Shown piece by piece: positions 24,279 to 36,337 of a DNA stretch of 64,000 bases. The DNA comes from Nymphaea colorata (lineage: Eukaryota; Streptophyta; Magnoliopsida; Nymphaeales; Nymphaeaceae): assembly GCF_008831285.2 (NCBI RefSeq), contig NC_045139.1:19140354-19204353 (forward strand), read 5' to 3'. The position numbers were made by a program, and so were the translations under genes. Each line of letters starts with the position of its first letter. The first letter of the stretch is position 1. The notes under the pieces were generated by a model. The model made no database searches, had not been told where the DNA came from, and was given only the letters and a program-made list of their open reading frames with translations.

Positions 24279-25490
24279 CTAAGGGGCATTTAATAACCCA
24301 TGTAATGGTAGAACAGGACCACCTCCATTCCAATATAGGATAAACAGGTGAATCAAACACAAGGTCTCAAAGTTCACTCATTTTAGAAACAGCATTTGTT
24401 CTCCTTGTTCTTGGTGCCTAGAACGGGAAGTTAAGTCTTGTTCCCACCTCTCGTCTCTTATTAAACATGTCCACTTCCTCTTTCTTCTTCTTTCTCTTTC
24501 ATCCCTTGTTAGCCTTTTAGGTCTTGGTTTCTCGGACAAAGAGCCGTTAATGAGTGTATCTTTTATTTGATTTTTGTAGGTGCTACTATCCTATTAACAT
24601 TAACAGTTAAATTGGGTTTAAGAGTATTTATGTGGTTTGCGTACATGTGTATTTATTTGAAGTATCTTGGAATTGCGGGTCTCTCTTTAAACTTATAGTG
24701 TCGACTTTCCATGCTGCAAAAAGGAAGACAACAATATACAAGTTGAAACATAAAAGCGATGTCACAAGAAGACGCTGTAAGAAGCCCTGGGCCACTTATT
24801 GATAAAATAACAAAAATATTTTTTGTTAAGATAGAAAAATGTGTTTTGTTGAGATAGTAGTGCATTTATAGTGAGAGTTATTTCGTCATTGTATGTCAAA
24901 AATTAACGTTTTCTATCAATAAGCAGTCCTTCTAGAGTTTCTCTCAAACAATAACGGTCTTTTTTGTTAACTTTTACAAGTTAAAGTGTGGACTTGTTAT
25001 TTGCTAGGGCGTTAGGGACTCTCTTAAAATTTTCTTCTAATTATTTTCACAATTTAGGCAGTTTATAAATATATAAAGTAAGTAAATGAAAAATGGTGAT
25101 CAATTTAATGGATATATAATCCACAAAGTGCTACAATGTGAATTTAATTTTTGCTTTAGTCTGAATTTGGGATTTTGCAATACTTTAGATTAGTTTATTG
25201 TAAACTAATGGCGGTAGATTTTGCATGTAGGTTTAACAATCATGTCCAACTTTAAACCTATGACCGATCCAAATAACAAAGTAATATCCGGCCTAAACTG
25301 CATTCCTTTTATGTCTTCTGGGTTTATGGTTGTATCAGGATACCTTTAACTTGATGTCGTCTATACCGGTGGTTTATTTCGTCGCTGTACCCACTTATAG
25401 CGGTGGCGCACTGCGCCGCTATATACCCTAAGTACAGAGAGAGAGAGAGAGATATTCAACTTTACCGTATTATACCTGAATGTCAGGTTT

Positions 25491-25630
25491 CTCGTTGTAT
25501 AATACATGTACATGTTTTTTATGACAATGGTCTTAAGTTCAACTCTCTAATTTAAAAGGTTCCTCGTTGTATAATACTCATACATGTTTTTTGTGACAAT
25601 GGTCTTAAGTCCAACTCTCTAATTTCAAAA
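25491..25630. repeat. Tandem duplication of a 72-bp unit
   Basis: CTCGTTGTATAATAC recurs at 25491 and 25563. Each is followed by ACATGTTTTTT and GACAATGGTCTTAAG. The motif TTTTTTGTGACAATGG is the inverse of the end at 19012. Confidence 0.85.
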
Positions 25631-25635
25631 TTTTA

Positions 25636-26693
25636 CATATTAAGATACAACAACGGAATCATTCATCATAAAAATTTTAACTAATTAAGTCTGATAAGCG
25701 AGCCTATATTCTTAAGAATATTGCATTAGTATTTCATAAATCTACATCCAATATTAAACCAAATTCACTAAATGCTAATTACCAAACACTTCTTAAATAA
25801 CATTGGTGGACAAGTAGTTCAAGCTGAAAAATTCAAATAGAAGGTAAAATATCGTTAAATAAGCAGCAGATAAGCCGAGAAAATGTAGGAGATAAAGACG
25901 ACAAATAACCGTCCCTAGGAGTCCAGCCAGGCGCTCTGGTTCGTCTCCAGATGGACGGTTCTCATCAGATTTCTTCCAACAGGTGGCGTGATCTGACATG
26001 CTAGGACCCTCAAGGGGCATTTTAGTCTTTTTGAGGCCACGCCACGTAGGAACAACACGAGGAAGTTTCCGGACTTTCCCTTTTCCCGAATCTACCCTTT
26101 TCTCCACAACGATCCGACGGCTCTCGTTAACTGACCTCTTTCTCCCCTTTAGTAAAAGTATTTTGATAAATGGCCTCTTCAAAAACGGGTCTCTAAATAT
26201 GTTATATTTTTTATCTGAGGAGAAGGATCATAAATAAATAAGTTTCTTCTAAAAATAACTTTTTTGGAAAGTTGCAATTTGTAAAAATGAGCTACCTAAG
26301 TAATTGGTGTTGCTTTTCATCCTAGTTCAACTTTAAGAATTTAAAAAGTTAATGTCACCAACAATTTATACATTTTTAAAGGAGCATATTCTGAAATAGA
26401 TCTCGAACCTCCTGCTTCGCGTGCAGAACCTTTTTATTATTATACTACTTCTTTTGACACTTGAAGCATCTGTTTCAGTAAAAAAAAAAGAAAAAAAAGA
26501 AAAACCCAAGTCTCTGTTTTATTATAGCAAGTGACAACAGAAGCAGGGTAAGATTAAGAAATTGGAAACATTGAGGTCGTTTTCCAAATTGTGGGATAAA
26601 TGTAGGGTCTGAGGAGAAAATTGTTCCCGGATTATAACCGCTCCATGACCTTGCCCTTTGGGGCCGTAACTATTCTCCTTTTGGGATTCCTTT
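25636..26693. other. Upstream region of SMT2
   Basis: AT-rich DNA with moderately GC-rich patches at 25900-26130. Frames there (up to 129 codons on the minus strand) give no recognisable product. It probably contains the SMT2 promoter. Confidence 0.5.
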
Positions 26694-26696
26694 TTG

Positions 26697-26702
26697 TATA
26701 TA
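26697..26702 (+). promoter_or_regulatory. Likely TATA box of SMT2
   Basis: TTTTGTATATATCAG places TATATA 135 nt before the ATG. It is followed about 30 nt later by a CT-rich stretch typical of plant transcript leaders. Position is plausible; not proven. Confidence 0.5.
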
Positions 26703-26831
26703 TCAGTGGGAAACTGTGAGCGTGTGTCTGTCTCTCTTTCTTTCTCTCTGTGTCTCCCGGGGAGCATCTTTGGAGCGGAAGGAAGCGGCGGCAGAGTGGT
26801 GGTGGGGAGAGAGGGAGAGGCGGAGGGAGAG

Positions 26832-27905
26832 ATGGAGACGGTGGCGTTACTGTGTACGACGGGGCTGGTGTTCGCGGGTCTGTACTGGTTCGTGTGCGTG
26901 CTGGGAGCGGCGGAGCAGAAGGGGAAGAGGGCGGTGGATCTGGGCGGCGGCTCCATCTCCAGGGAGAAGGTGGAGGACAAGTACAAGCAGTACTGGGCCT
27001 TCTTCCGGAAGCCCAAGGAGATCGAGCGGGCGGAGACGGTGCCGCACTTCGTGGACACCTTCTACAACCTCGTGACCGACATTTACGAGTGGGGATGGGG
27101 GCAGAGCTTCCACTTCTCCCCCTCCGTTAAGGGGAAGTCCCACAAGGAGGCCACCAGGCTTCACGAGGCCCACGCGGTTGACCTCCTGAACGTCGGCCCC
27201 GGCGACCGGATCATCGACGTCGGGTGCGGCGTCGGAGGGCCGATGCGAGCCATCGCCGCGCATTCTGGTGCCAACGTCGTGGGGATCACCATCAACCAGT
27301 ACCAGGTGGAACGGGCCAAGACCCACAACAAGAAGGCGGGGCTGGACTCCCTCTGCGAGGTCGTCTGCGGCAACTTCCTCCAGATGCCCTTCCCTGATGC
27401 CAGCTTCGATGGAGCGTACTCCATTGAAGCCACTTGCCATGCCCCGAAGCTCGAGGACGTCTACTCGGAGGTCTTCCGGGTGCTCAAGCCTGGGAAGCTC
27501 TACGTCTCCTACGAGTGGGTGACGACGCACAAGTACCGGCCGGAAAATGCGGAGCACGTCGAGATTATCCACGGGATCGAGCAGGGAGACGCGCTGCCTG
27601 GGCTGAGGAGCTACGCGGACCTCCCGGAGGTGGCCAGAAAGGTCGGTTTCGAGGTGGTGAAGGAGGAGGACCTGGCTCTGCCACCTGCATTGCCGTGGTG
27701 GACGAGGCTGAAGATGGGGAAGCTGGCCTACTGGCGGAACAACCTTGTGGTGATGGTGCTCACCTTCCTCGGTATCGCTCCGAAGGGCGTTGATGATGTC
27801 CACGAAATGCTGTTCAAGACCGCCGGTTACCTCACCAGGGGAGGCGAGACCGGAATCTTTACCCCCATGCACATGATTCTCCTCAGGAAACCCATCTCTT
27901 CGTAA
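26832..27905 (+). CDS. SMT2: Sterol C-24 methyltransferase 2 (24-methylenelophenol methyltransferase)
   Basis: Intact single-exon gene, 357 aa. It uses S-adenosylmethionine to add the second C-24 methyl group in plant sterol synthesis, steering flux to 24-ethyl sterols such as sitosterol. It is ER-associated. A hydrophobic N-terminal anchor lies at about residues 5-25. The sterol-binding aromatic motif YEWGWGQSFHFSP is at 85-97. SAM-binding motif I (IIDVGCGVGGP) is at 127-137, and YSIEATCHAPKLEDVY is at 196-211. WWTRLKMGKLAYWRN near 289-303 and the C-terminal RGGETGIFTPMHMILLRKP also match the SMT2 class. The start METVALLCTTG was chosen because it begins the anchor; the frame is open upstream but has no homologous sequence. 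Length matches Arabidopsis SMT2 (about 360 aa), which is also intronless. The coding region is strikingly GC-rich compared with the other genes here. Confidence 0.97.
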   Translation: METVALLCTTGLVFAGLYWFVCVLGAAEQKGKRAVDLGGGSISREKVEDKYKQYWAFFRKPKEIERAETVPHFVDTFYNLVTDIYEWGWGQSFHFSPSVKGKSHKEATRLHEAHAVDLLNVGPGDRIIDVGCGVGGPMRAIAAHSGANVVGITINQYQVERAKTHNKKAGLDSLCEVVCGNFLQMPFPDASFDGAYSIEATCHAPKLEDVYSEVFRVLKPGKLYVSYEWVTTHKYRPENAEHVEIIHGIEQGDALPGLRSYADLPEVARKVGFEVVKEEDLALPPALPWWTRLKMGKLAYWRNNLVVMVLTFLGIAPKGVDDVHEMLFKTAGYLTRGGETGIFTPMHMILLRKPISS

Positions 27906-30900
27906 AGCGAGAACAAAAAGAAAAATAAATGGTGTTCACAGAGGAGAACCATGAGCAAAGCAGAAGCGAGCCGCATCCAAAAGCTTGACGAATTGAAGGT
28001 TGCCCTTGTGGTACAAGCAATCCTCTTTCTCTCTCTATGTATCTCTCTGGTAGTTATTGGTAATTAAGTTTGTTTTAGTTAGGAATGCATAGATCTCAGG
28101 AAAGAGGGAGTGAAGAAGATGTTGTTCTTTTCCCTTGCTTTCTTTCTTTTTGTTTTTTTTCCTTTTCTTTCCCTTGGGTTTAATGTACTGGTTACTTTCT
28201 GATCTTTGATGTTTGTGAGGAAGACGGGGGGAGGGGAACTGAAGCTAATTTAATTATCGTCTATTTGGTTTTCTCTTTCTTCTATTGCTTTCTTGCATCT
28301 TTACTCACTTTCTGTAATGAATTTACGTTGGTTGGTAGTGATCCCATCTGCTTATGGTACTGATGTGTTTGTGTACTCACGTTCAGTGAAATCTCAGGTT
28401 ATTTTGGTTTCTCAAATGTGGAATTATTTTTCTGTGTGTTGCTTCGTATTCTGTTTGAAATTTGAATTGGAAGATGAATTTGGTCAGATTGGTGGAATCA
28501 ATTGCTTCTTTATGTATGCATACGATGTGAGTTGTCCTTTTGACTTTCTTTATATATTAAACGATTAAAAAAAAACAAAACAAACAAAACTTGGTGGCTT
28601 CTGGTTGTCTTCTCGTAGAGTACCTGAGGACGTGTGATAAAATAAAGAAAGCAAGCTATCGATTAGTGGTCCTTCTATACGTGTTCTCAGAGTGGAGCAT
28701 CTCGCTACTGGTGTTGATCTGAAAAACCTGCGTGTAAATATCAGAGGAATGCTTCGTTTTCTCTACCACTTGTTTTTATATGGTTGTCCATTTTCTTGTG
28801 ATTCTGCCAATTTGTGGTGACGGTGGTGGTAGCCGGCCTTATTGTTGTCTTCCCTTTTTTCTTTTTCATTTTTCTGCTTTTCTGTCCTTGTTTTGTTTCA
28901 AGGCCTTTCTTCTTCCTCGTGCTTTCGCGTGTTCCTCTTTTCTGCAAGCTTTCCAGCTAAAAAATTCACCCTGTTCACTTGTCCCTTCTTTGGGGAGGTA
29001 TCTTGTCGCTTTAATGAGGTCGACACCTTGCTTTCTTGCTTTTAAGGCAAAAAACTCTGCACTCTGATTATTAAACTCTAGGATCTCTTTTCATGCCAAT
29101 GTGATTATCTGTAGAATACTGCCCCTTGGTTCGTCGTGTTAATGTGCGGTGATGATCTGGAAAGTATTGTTGGTGCTTGTATGGAGAGAAGAGGACTTTT
29201 GCTTGCCTTCACATATGGATGGAGAACATCGGTCTTTGTACGTTGTGTGAATATGGTTAGGCTAACGCATCTGTGGATTCAATTCACACTAAAGTCCGAG
29301 TGTGTGTGAATGAAATCATTCGGATATTCCACTGTGAAGTGTGAACCTCTTCATGGTTTATAACTGTTGCTTTGTGCTTTTTTGTAAAAAAAAAAGAAAA
29401 AGAAAAAACGTTGCTCTGAAATTTCAACGAAGTATATACCTCAACCGAATCGGAGGTCTTCAGCATGAAGATTCCTTTCTCTAACAAAATAGAAAATGAA
29501 ATTGTTTTTCATCTTTTGCCTGGACCCAGTGTCATCCTCTCGGTGGAAAGCTATTCTCTTTGCTAGGGAAACCTTTTGAGATGCGGCTGACACCGTAGAT
29601 TTGGGTCGGTCTTATCTCAATCTCTTTCTACGTTTTTAGTGGAACCTCTTTTCAACGTTTTTAGTGGAACCTCTTTTCAGGTGAGCAGAACTCATTGTCC
29701 GACTCTAGTTTCCCTCTTTCCCTTGTTCCTAGATCTAGAGGAGTGTTGGAATCAAGGGGTGAGATTTCTACGACCTTTAACTTGCATTCAGAGACCCACT
29801 CCCCTTTTGTTCCATCCTACAGGTTAAGCTAGAGATGTATCTGGGCCGATTGAGCTATGCCTCTTTGAGCTACTGGAGCCTTTTCTTATTTTGGATCCCT
29901 TAGCTGAAACTTAAGCTACTCATTGAAGAGAGTCTTTGACTAGGTGAAGAGTGTTATGTTGAAGGCCTTTTATATGTTTTGAAACTTTGGTAGTGTTTGA
30001 TCTCATATAGCTGCTTGGTCGCGGCTCACTTTTTGGGTTGGTGGTAAAATTTTTTGGCTAATGATGTAGGTTCATTTGAAATTTTCCAGCTTAAAGATTA
30101 TGGTAAAAACTTTTATCCGGAATGTTTGGGCATGTGCATGTTTTTGTGTTGTCTATTCTTCTCTTTCTTGTCTAGAAAGAAATAGAAATTCTTTGCCTCC
30201 TAAATGCCAGTAATTTCATGCAATGTTTGTTCACGAAAATGTCGCCATTGATCAAGCACCCTCCAACTGGTGAAGCTTTTGAATTTTGAAATTTTTTTCT
30301 ATACATAGCACATGTATCTCTATCCTGTCCAACCTTATAAGCATTTATTAGAATGCACGGCTTGTGCAAATCTATTTCCGAACAAATTTTGATTTAATTC
30401 AAGTTCTTGGAACAGTATCGCTATTAGTCTTTTGTTCCAAGATAGTGAAAGGCCATAGTCAGGTGAGGAAAACCTTCTACCTATAATAAAGAACTCACTG
30501 GTTTTAGGGGTTCACTTCTTGGCCTGTGTATAACCTCTCTGTGAAGAACATCTCCGATGCCTTATTTAAAAGGTGTTTGATAAGTGGGGAGCATGTTTCT
30601 TGTATTTTAAAATCCATAATAAGAGCCAACAAATGAAATGCATGTGGTTACATCTCCATCGACACAGACAATGAATGTGAAAACTCAGACGAATGTAACA
30701 TGGACTATATGTAACAGAAATGAAGCTTGTAGTTAAAAAGCTTGGAATAGATGAAAGAGTCTGGTGAATGTACCATTCACTAGGTGTAACAAGAACGTAT
30801 CGACTTAACTCATACAAGTATGTTAATTGATGGAAGTTTGTTTGCAATACAGAATAATGGCGTCTATGAACATCAAACTGATGATCAGGCGGCAACCAAC

Positions 30901-31967
30901 TCGAAATAAAAACACGAGGAGATGAAGTTTCTTTTTGTTTTCTTTGTCTTATTATTGTTATTAATACTATGGTATACATGCATTATTCGTGAATAACATC
31001 GCAGGGGCTCCGAGGACATTGACAGTTCCCCACGAAGAATTGAATGAGGGGGGAGCAGTTGGAAGGAAGGAGCTTTGGGAACGAGCAGAAGAGACAAAAA
31101 AAGGGGGTAAGTTTGAAGCGATAAATGGCTTCACTTGGACCACGGGGTTGAAGACAAAGGTCATCAATGGCGGGTCATTGTAGAGGGCAGCGAAGATGCA
31201 GGGAAGGGGACAACGAGAGAAGTGCCTTTTATCGAAAGGCGGTCCTCTGTTACAGACGCCATTAAAGACAGTCATAGTCACGACAGATCTGTCCAAGTTG
31301 GAGCCTAGGCCTTAGATCTTCCTATCACTTGGGCGCCAGCTCAATCCGTCAGGGATGATTTCGCCACATCCTCCAAGTGGCACCTTAATTTTATGTACTT
31401 TCTCCCTCATGCAGATAGGAACACATAGTTAATAGGATTGAATTGATCAGCCATATGATTAATTTACATGATTTCTTTCAAAATATAATTTTCGACAGTA
31501 AGTGGCTCCCAATAAAAGTGGAAGATGGGATTCACCATTTCTTTAATCTACTTTTTTTTTTTTGACATCTCAAGTTCATATACACCAATCAAAAAGACTG
31601 TTGTAGCTACTAGGCGACAGAATCGATCTTAAAATTTATTAACATTTTCTAAAATGGGTATTGTCAATAATTCCGTTAGTATAGAAACCATTAAAAAAAC
31701 AGTCAATAACTTATTGGGTATTGTGTGGAGTATTTACAAGGAAGAAGTACCATTAGAGTAATATTTTCAAAGGAATTGCATATAGATTGCATATAGATCT
31801 GATGGCTCTAGAACTGTTAGGCCTATGTTATATGAAATAGTACCTAGAATTACTACAAGAAAAAATATATAAAAGATCTTTAAGCCATGCTAGTTCCCCA
31901 TTAGGGATCTAACCTTTTGAGTCATGACCATGTCAGTTATTTTGACTAAGACTGATAGCAATATATA
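27906..31967. other. SMT2 3' flank and intergenic DNA
   Basis: The first 200-300 bases are presumably SMT2 3' UTR. A 25-bp tandem duplication around TTTTTAGTGGAACCTCTTTT lies at 29630-29679. A moderately GC-rich patch at 30970-31300 has open frames on both strands without a recognisable product. No gene called. Confidence 0.55.
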
Positions 31968-32158
31968 CAGAGGCGAAGTCAGGATTTTTTTTAGGGACGG
32001 ACCGACAGTCCAACCTGTGAATCTGAGTAGGACCAACTGAATTGAAATCCAAAAAATACATAGCGCAATTAAAAAATTTTATTTTTTTCATTGTAATTTT
32101 TTTTTCATTAGCCGGAAAGGGGCCATGGCATAGGCAGCCTCCCTTCCTTCCACCCCTG
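31968..32158. mobile_element. hAT-like MITE, CAGGGGCGGAG family, copy 2
   Basis: Left end CAGAGGCGAAGTCAGGA; inverse of right end CAGGGGTGGAAGGAAGG. Flanks are AATATATA on both sides (8 bp, identical). TA-richness of the flanks makes this duplication weaker evidence on its own. The interior closely resembles copy 36142-36337. Confidence 0.8.
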
Positions 32159-32250
32159 AATATATATATATATATACAAAAATCTTCTGCTTCCATAGCA
32201 CAATGTTCAATGCATGGCATTGAGCTGCCCTGAAGTTCAGATGGTTTTAC

Positions 32251-32254
<4 letters not shown>

Positions 32255-32312
<58 letters not shown>
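32255..32312. repeat. (TA)n microsatellite ending in TG repeats
   Basis: About 50 bp of TA dinucleotides followed by TGTGTGTG. Confidence 0.95.
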
Positions 32313-32313
<1 letters not shown>

Positions 32314-33849
32314 ATAAAATTTTGGATGTCCTACGTACTTAGCATTCAAATCCTGACTTTACTCGTTACCACACTAAGGAATATCCGAATCATCGGATAC
32401 CATCGTAGTTGTGTATCTCCATTGAATATTATCTCTTTGCATCCCTAACATCTAAGGATATTGCTGTCAGATTCAGATCAGAGTGACATTCTCACCTTGA
32501 ATCCTTATTAATTTGTGTACTCGACTAAAAATGCACTCATGGATAATAAATGCACGTCATAACGTATCAAAATCATACTGTTTTCTTCCTTGTTAAAGGA
32601 CGTAATAAAGCTGCATCTCCAACGCTATCTGGTCCAAATTCTAATTCTGTAGGATAACTTCGCCGAAATCATGGGCTATGGGGAGTTTAATTCAAATATG
32701 TATCTGAATTCTGCTTCAACTGCAGTGGTTGAATGTGGGCTTTAGGCACATTCTCATAACTTAAACCTCTCAGACTTGAAGCACTAATTGATCATCCACT
32801 GCTTAGCCAAAACGGAGAAAGAACAACATTTTTCTGAACTTAAGCAGCTTATATATGTGCCGAACATGAAAAACCGATGACCATGAACATCTGGCTTTCT
32901 TCATCTTGATCCCTTACTCAAAAGATCTGAAACATCCGGTGATCTACTATATCATGTTCTTAAACTTTCTTGATCGATCTCTAGCCCACATTAAAGATGG
33001 TGGCGCGCGCACAGGTTCATCTCCACAGTTGCAGGTGGTGGTATCACAGAACTTTAACGGTATGATTTTGCCGCCGGAATCCGTTAAGATCGAAACTTCC
33101 GTTGAGTTAGTTGCTCGGCGATCGAGAAGCTTGTTTGTCATGTTATGTTGAGGTTCTCCAATGGGTCTGAAATTCATCGGATCAACTAAACAGAAACGCT
33201 TATTTGGTGTGTCAAAGGCAACGGATTCAGAACAGAAAATTCTGTGCAAAAGAGAGAGAACGAATTTACAACTTGGCAATACCAGAAAAAAAGAGAGATT
33301 GTCTTAATAAACTGTATTTCTTTCTCATCTCAATCAATGCGGACTGTTCTAGAAAATTTGGTCATTTCAAACCATAGGTTGTACATATTTAGTTTATATA
33401 TGTATGAAGAGTGAATTGTGCATTAATCAATTTTTTCTGTCTACTATTTTTGTATTCTCATTAAAGGAGTGAGGTTGTCGGTCACGTATATATAGTATCT
33501 TATTTTTTTCTAGGACTGTAGCCCAAAAAGTTCGGTCTTTGTCTATATTTAATGTATATTGTTGAGAACTGATTGAAACAAAGAAGAAACAATTATGAGG
33601 CTTTATTGTGGCTCGTTAGCAACTAATCTACTTATAAGGTATAAAGGCACAAAGAGTGACTGGCTTAATTTTGGAATTTACTTCTTTCCTATTAAATATT
33701 CGTTGTTGAGCATTTGATAAAGCAAAACTGTTATGAAATCATTTTATAGATAACAGGTTCAAACAGAGCGTCGATTTCTCAAACTGTGCAAATGGTCTGG
33801 CCCCTTGCACACTCAAAGGACGGACCATCCAACAGCTCTAAAATTTCGG

Positions 33850-33851
<2 letters not shown>

Positions 33852-33903
<52 letters not shown>

Positions 33904-33904
33904 T
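33852..33904. repeat. Compound (TA)n(GA)n microsatellite
   Basis: A TA run followed directly by a GA run, the same order as at 12607, 23137 and 52939. Confidence 0.95.
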
Positions 33905-34209
33905 TATAGTTATCAAACCTTCATATGCTAAACTTAGTGGGAATCCTTTAGGCAATTGATTCAAAGGAGATCAGATAATAAATATTAAGAGCAAATATAG
34001 ATGTTAAGTTATTTTTTCACGAGTCTAAAATAACCCTCAAAGACGATAAGAGATTTCATTTAAGGAAATTCATTTGTTTCTCTCTCTCTCTCTCTCATCC
34101 TTTGAAGGGTATTTGGACTCTTGAACAAACACCTATCCTGCATATTTGCAACTCAATTTTCACTATTTGATCTCATTGGAACGACCCAAACGATTTCCAT
34201 TAAAGTATG

Positions 34210-34211
<2 letters not shown>

Positions 34212-34246
<35 letters not shown>
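34212..34246. repeat. Compound (TG)n(TA)n microsatellite
   Basis: TG dinucleotides followed by TA dinucleotides. Confidence 0.93.
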
Positions 34247-34247
<1 letters not shown>

Positions 34248-35343
34248 GTTGATTTTTATTGGATTCAGTAGGAAAAATCCTGTATAGATCCACATCATTA
34301 CTAGTAGAAGTGAAAGCAGATTGTCGAGGATCTTCGCTTCTTGCTACTGAAATTCACTCTTTGTCTAAGCAATAGATTTCATGCAGCACTGATTTGAGAA
34401 CTCCAACTTGGATCAGAGAGACACTTAGTGCATCACAGATGTCTCTCTCTCTCTCTCGATCTCTCTTTAGATATTTACATATTATTATATAGTAGGTAAC
34501 CCTTAGATGTATGTCTGGTAAGTAATCATCCTAGTCGTTGATTTTTTCAGTATGAAAAGCAAAGAGAAAATCAGAAGAAAGAGTCATTAATTAATGTCAG
34601 ATGAACTAAAATATCTTACTTCTTTTTCCATGTTGATTTTTTCTCAATCTTTCATCTTGAAAAGATCAACAGCCAAAATGATTTCTTACAGATCATACAC
34701 ATAGGGTCACGTGTGTACCAAATTATATATATATATAATTGAAAATATTTTGAAAATCATATACTGCAGATGGAACTCACTATATTAAGCATTATAGTCA
34801 TGCAATTGGTATTCATCTAGTGGGGCCTATCCCTGGCATAAAGGAGTCGGCAAAGTACTAAGCACGCAGAAAAAAAGTTGTGCCTAGAATACAAGAAACC
34901 AGGAGCTGTCTTTTTTTTTTTTGTGATTTGTGAGTGCGGCCCTATAAAAATGAAAGATCTAAACTGGCAGAACTGTGTATTAGTAACTGCTTATTATGAA
35001 ATCATATTTTAGTTATATATTTTTAAGTCAAGGACGTATTCTCAAAGAGGTGACAAATTAATGGTTCATATTGCGCAAAAATTGACAGAAAATTCGAAGT
35101 CTTTTAGAATGATCTTCGTCTAATGCAATTATTTGAATAAATTAATTAATGATAGTGAAAACCATTCGATGATTTAGCTAAGGTGAAAAGCAACTTATAA
35201 CAACAGGTGCACTTATGATAACGCAGTTTGTGGTTTGCACAACAGATAGGGGTTCTAAGGAATTCAAATAGTTGCATGTTAGCTACACTCCTAACTGTAT
35301 GTTTCCAAGGCAAAGGAGCTCCCACAACAGTGATCCGTCCATA

Positions 35344-35517
35344 GAGGGGCAGAGCCAAGAATTTTTCATTAAAGAGCCGAAATATAGTTTCAAAATTTTG
35401 ATGAAAGCCAAAATATCATTTTTCAAAATTTATATAGGATAAATAAAAATTTATAAACTTTATATTTATAATTTTAAAAAAAGTTGAGAGGGGGTCTGCC
35501 CCCTAGCTCTACCCCTG
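35344..35517. mobile_element. hAT-like MITE, CAGGGGCGGAG family, copy 3
   Basis: Left end GAGGGGCAGAGCCAAG; inverse of right end CAGGGGTAGAGCTAGG. Flanks CGTCCATA and CGTCCGTA give an 8-bp target duplication with one mismatch. The interior is AT-rich. Confidence 0.8.
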
Positions 35518-35681
35518 CGTCCGTACACATGGGGAAGGCCACTGAGGACAAATTCAAGCTCATCATCAGCGTTCAGTTGAGAATCTTTCTTCATGAAGCT
35601 TATATTGGAAGATGTATAGTTTTTTTTTACACAAAATATGTGTATATCCATCTGTTTGTACAAAGTGGAACATTTGGTTAC

Positions 35682-35970
35682 TAAGGCTGGGCATCGGGCC
35701 GGGCCGCCAGTGGGTATCTGGTACCCATCCCGATAATTTATTGGGCCAGCCCGGTTGGGCCCCAGTGGGCTTGATATTTTATTTAAATATTTATTTTATT
35801 ATTTTTAATATAAATATAATATTTTATTATGATTATTTACATTTCTATATTATTTTATACTAAATATATATATTTTAAATTTAATCGGGTCCAGCTTGAG
35901 CTCAGGTTTTGAATAGTCGGGCCCAGCCCGGGCCCCAGTTTCGAGTGTCGGGCCGGGTCGGGCCAGCTTA
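35682..35970. mobile_element. MITE with TAAGGCTGGGCATCGGGCC termini, copy 2
   Basis: The left end TAAGGCTGGGCATCGGGCC pairs with the inverse of the right end, TAAGCTGGCCCGACCCGGCC. GC-rich GGGCC arms flank an AT-rich core with TATTTTATTATGATTATT. It is related to 17516-17835. Confidence 0.7.
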
Positions 35971-36141
35971 CTAGTTACTACATAAGTGGAGCAGTTGGTA
36001 TGGAAAAAGGCTGACCAAGGATCAGCTGGAATCCCTGTCTTAAACCAGCAGGATAGTTCAAACTGACATTTTCTTTCGCCGCTCTGATGCACAAATAAGG
36101 TTACGAACGTCTTCCCACATAAGGAATGTGACCTTAATGTT

Positions 36142-36337
36142 CAGGGGTGGAGCTAGGGTTTTCTTGAGGGGCAGACCGACAATCCAAGCTCTGGATCCGA
36201 GTAGGGCCAAATTGAATTCAAATTCAAAAAATACATGGTGCAATTAAAAAAAAAATATTTTTTTTTAATGTAATTTTTTTTTCATTGGCCAGGGTGGGGC
36301 CATGGCTTAGGCAGGCGCCCCCCTCCCTCCGCCCCTG
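36142..36337. mobile_element. hAT-like MITE, CAGGGGCGGAG family, copy 4
   Basis: Left end CAGGGGTGGAGCTAGGG; inverse of right end CAGGGGCGGAGGGAGGG. It is flanked on both sides by TTAATGTT, a perfect 8-bp target duplication. This is the cleanest copy of the family in the window. Confidence 0.88.

Larger units (their letters stand above)
32313..35343. other. Intergenic, AT-rich, no gene recognised
   Basis: It contains microsatellites at 33852-33904 and 34212-34246. An open frame of 110 codons on the minus strand (32947-33279) has no recognisable motif and overlaps an equally open plus-strand frame. Confidence 0.55.

Noticed and set aside
26847-27872. 341-codon open frame antisense to SMT2
   Set aside because: It is a by-product of the GC-rich codon bias of SMT2; the translated protein has no recognisable domain.
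30566-31296. Two minus-strand frames of 137 and 109 codons
   Set aside because: Frames are open on both strands, with no domain, splice context or start consensus that supports a gene.
32947-33279. 110-codon minus-strand frame with protein-like composition
   Set aside because: I could not match it to any family or extend it with exons. A gene fragment is possible but not supported.
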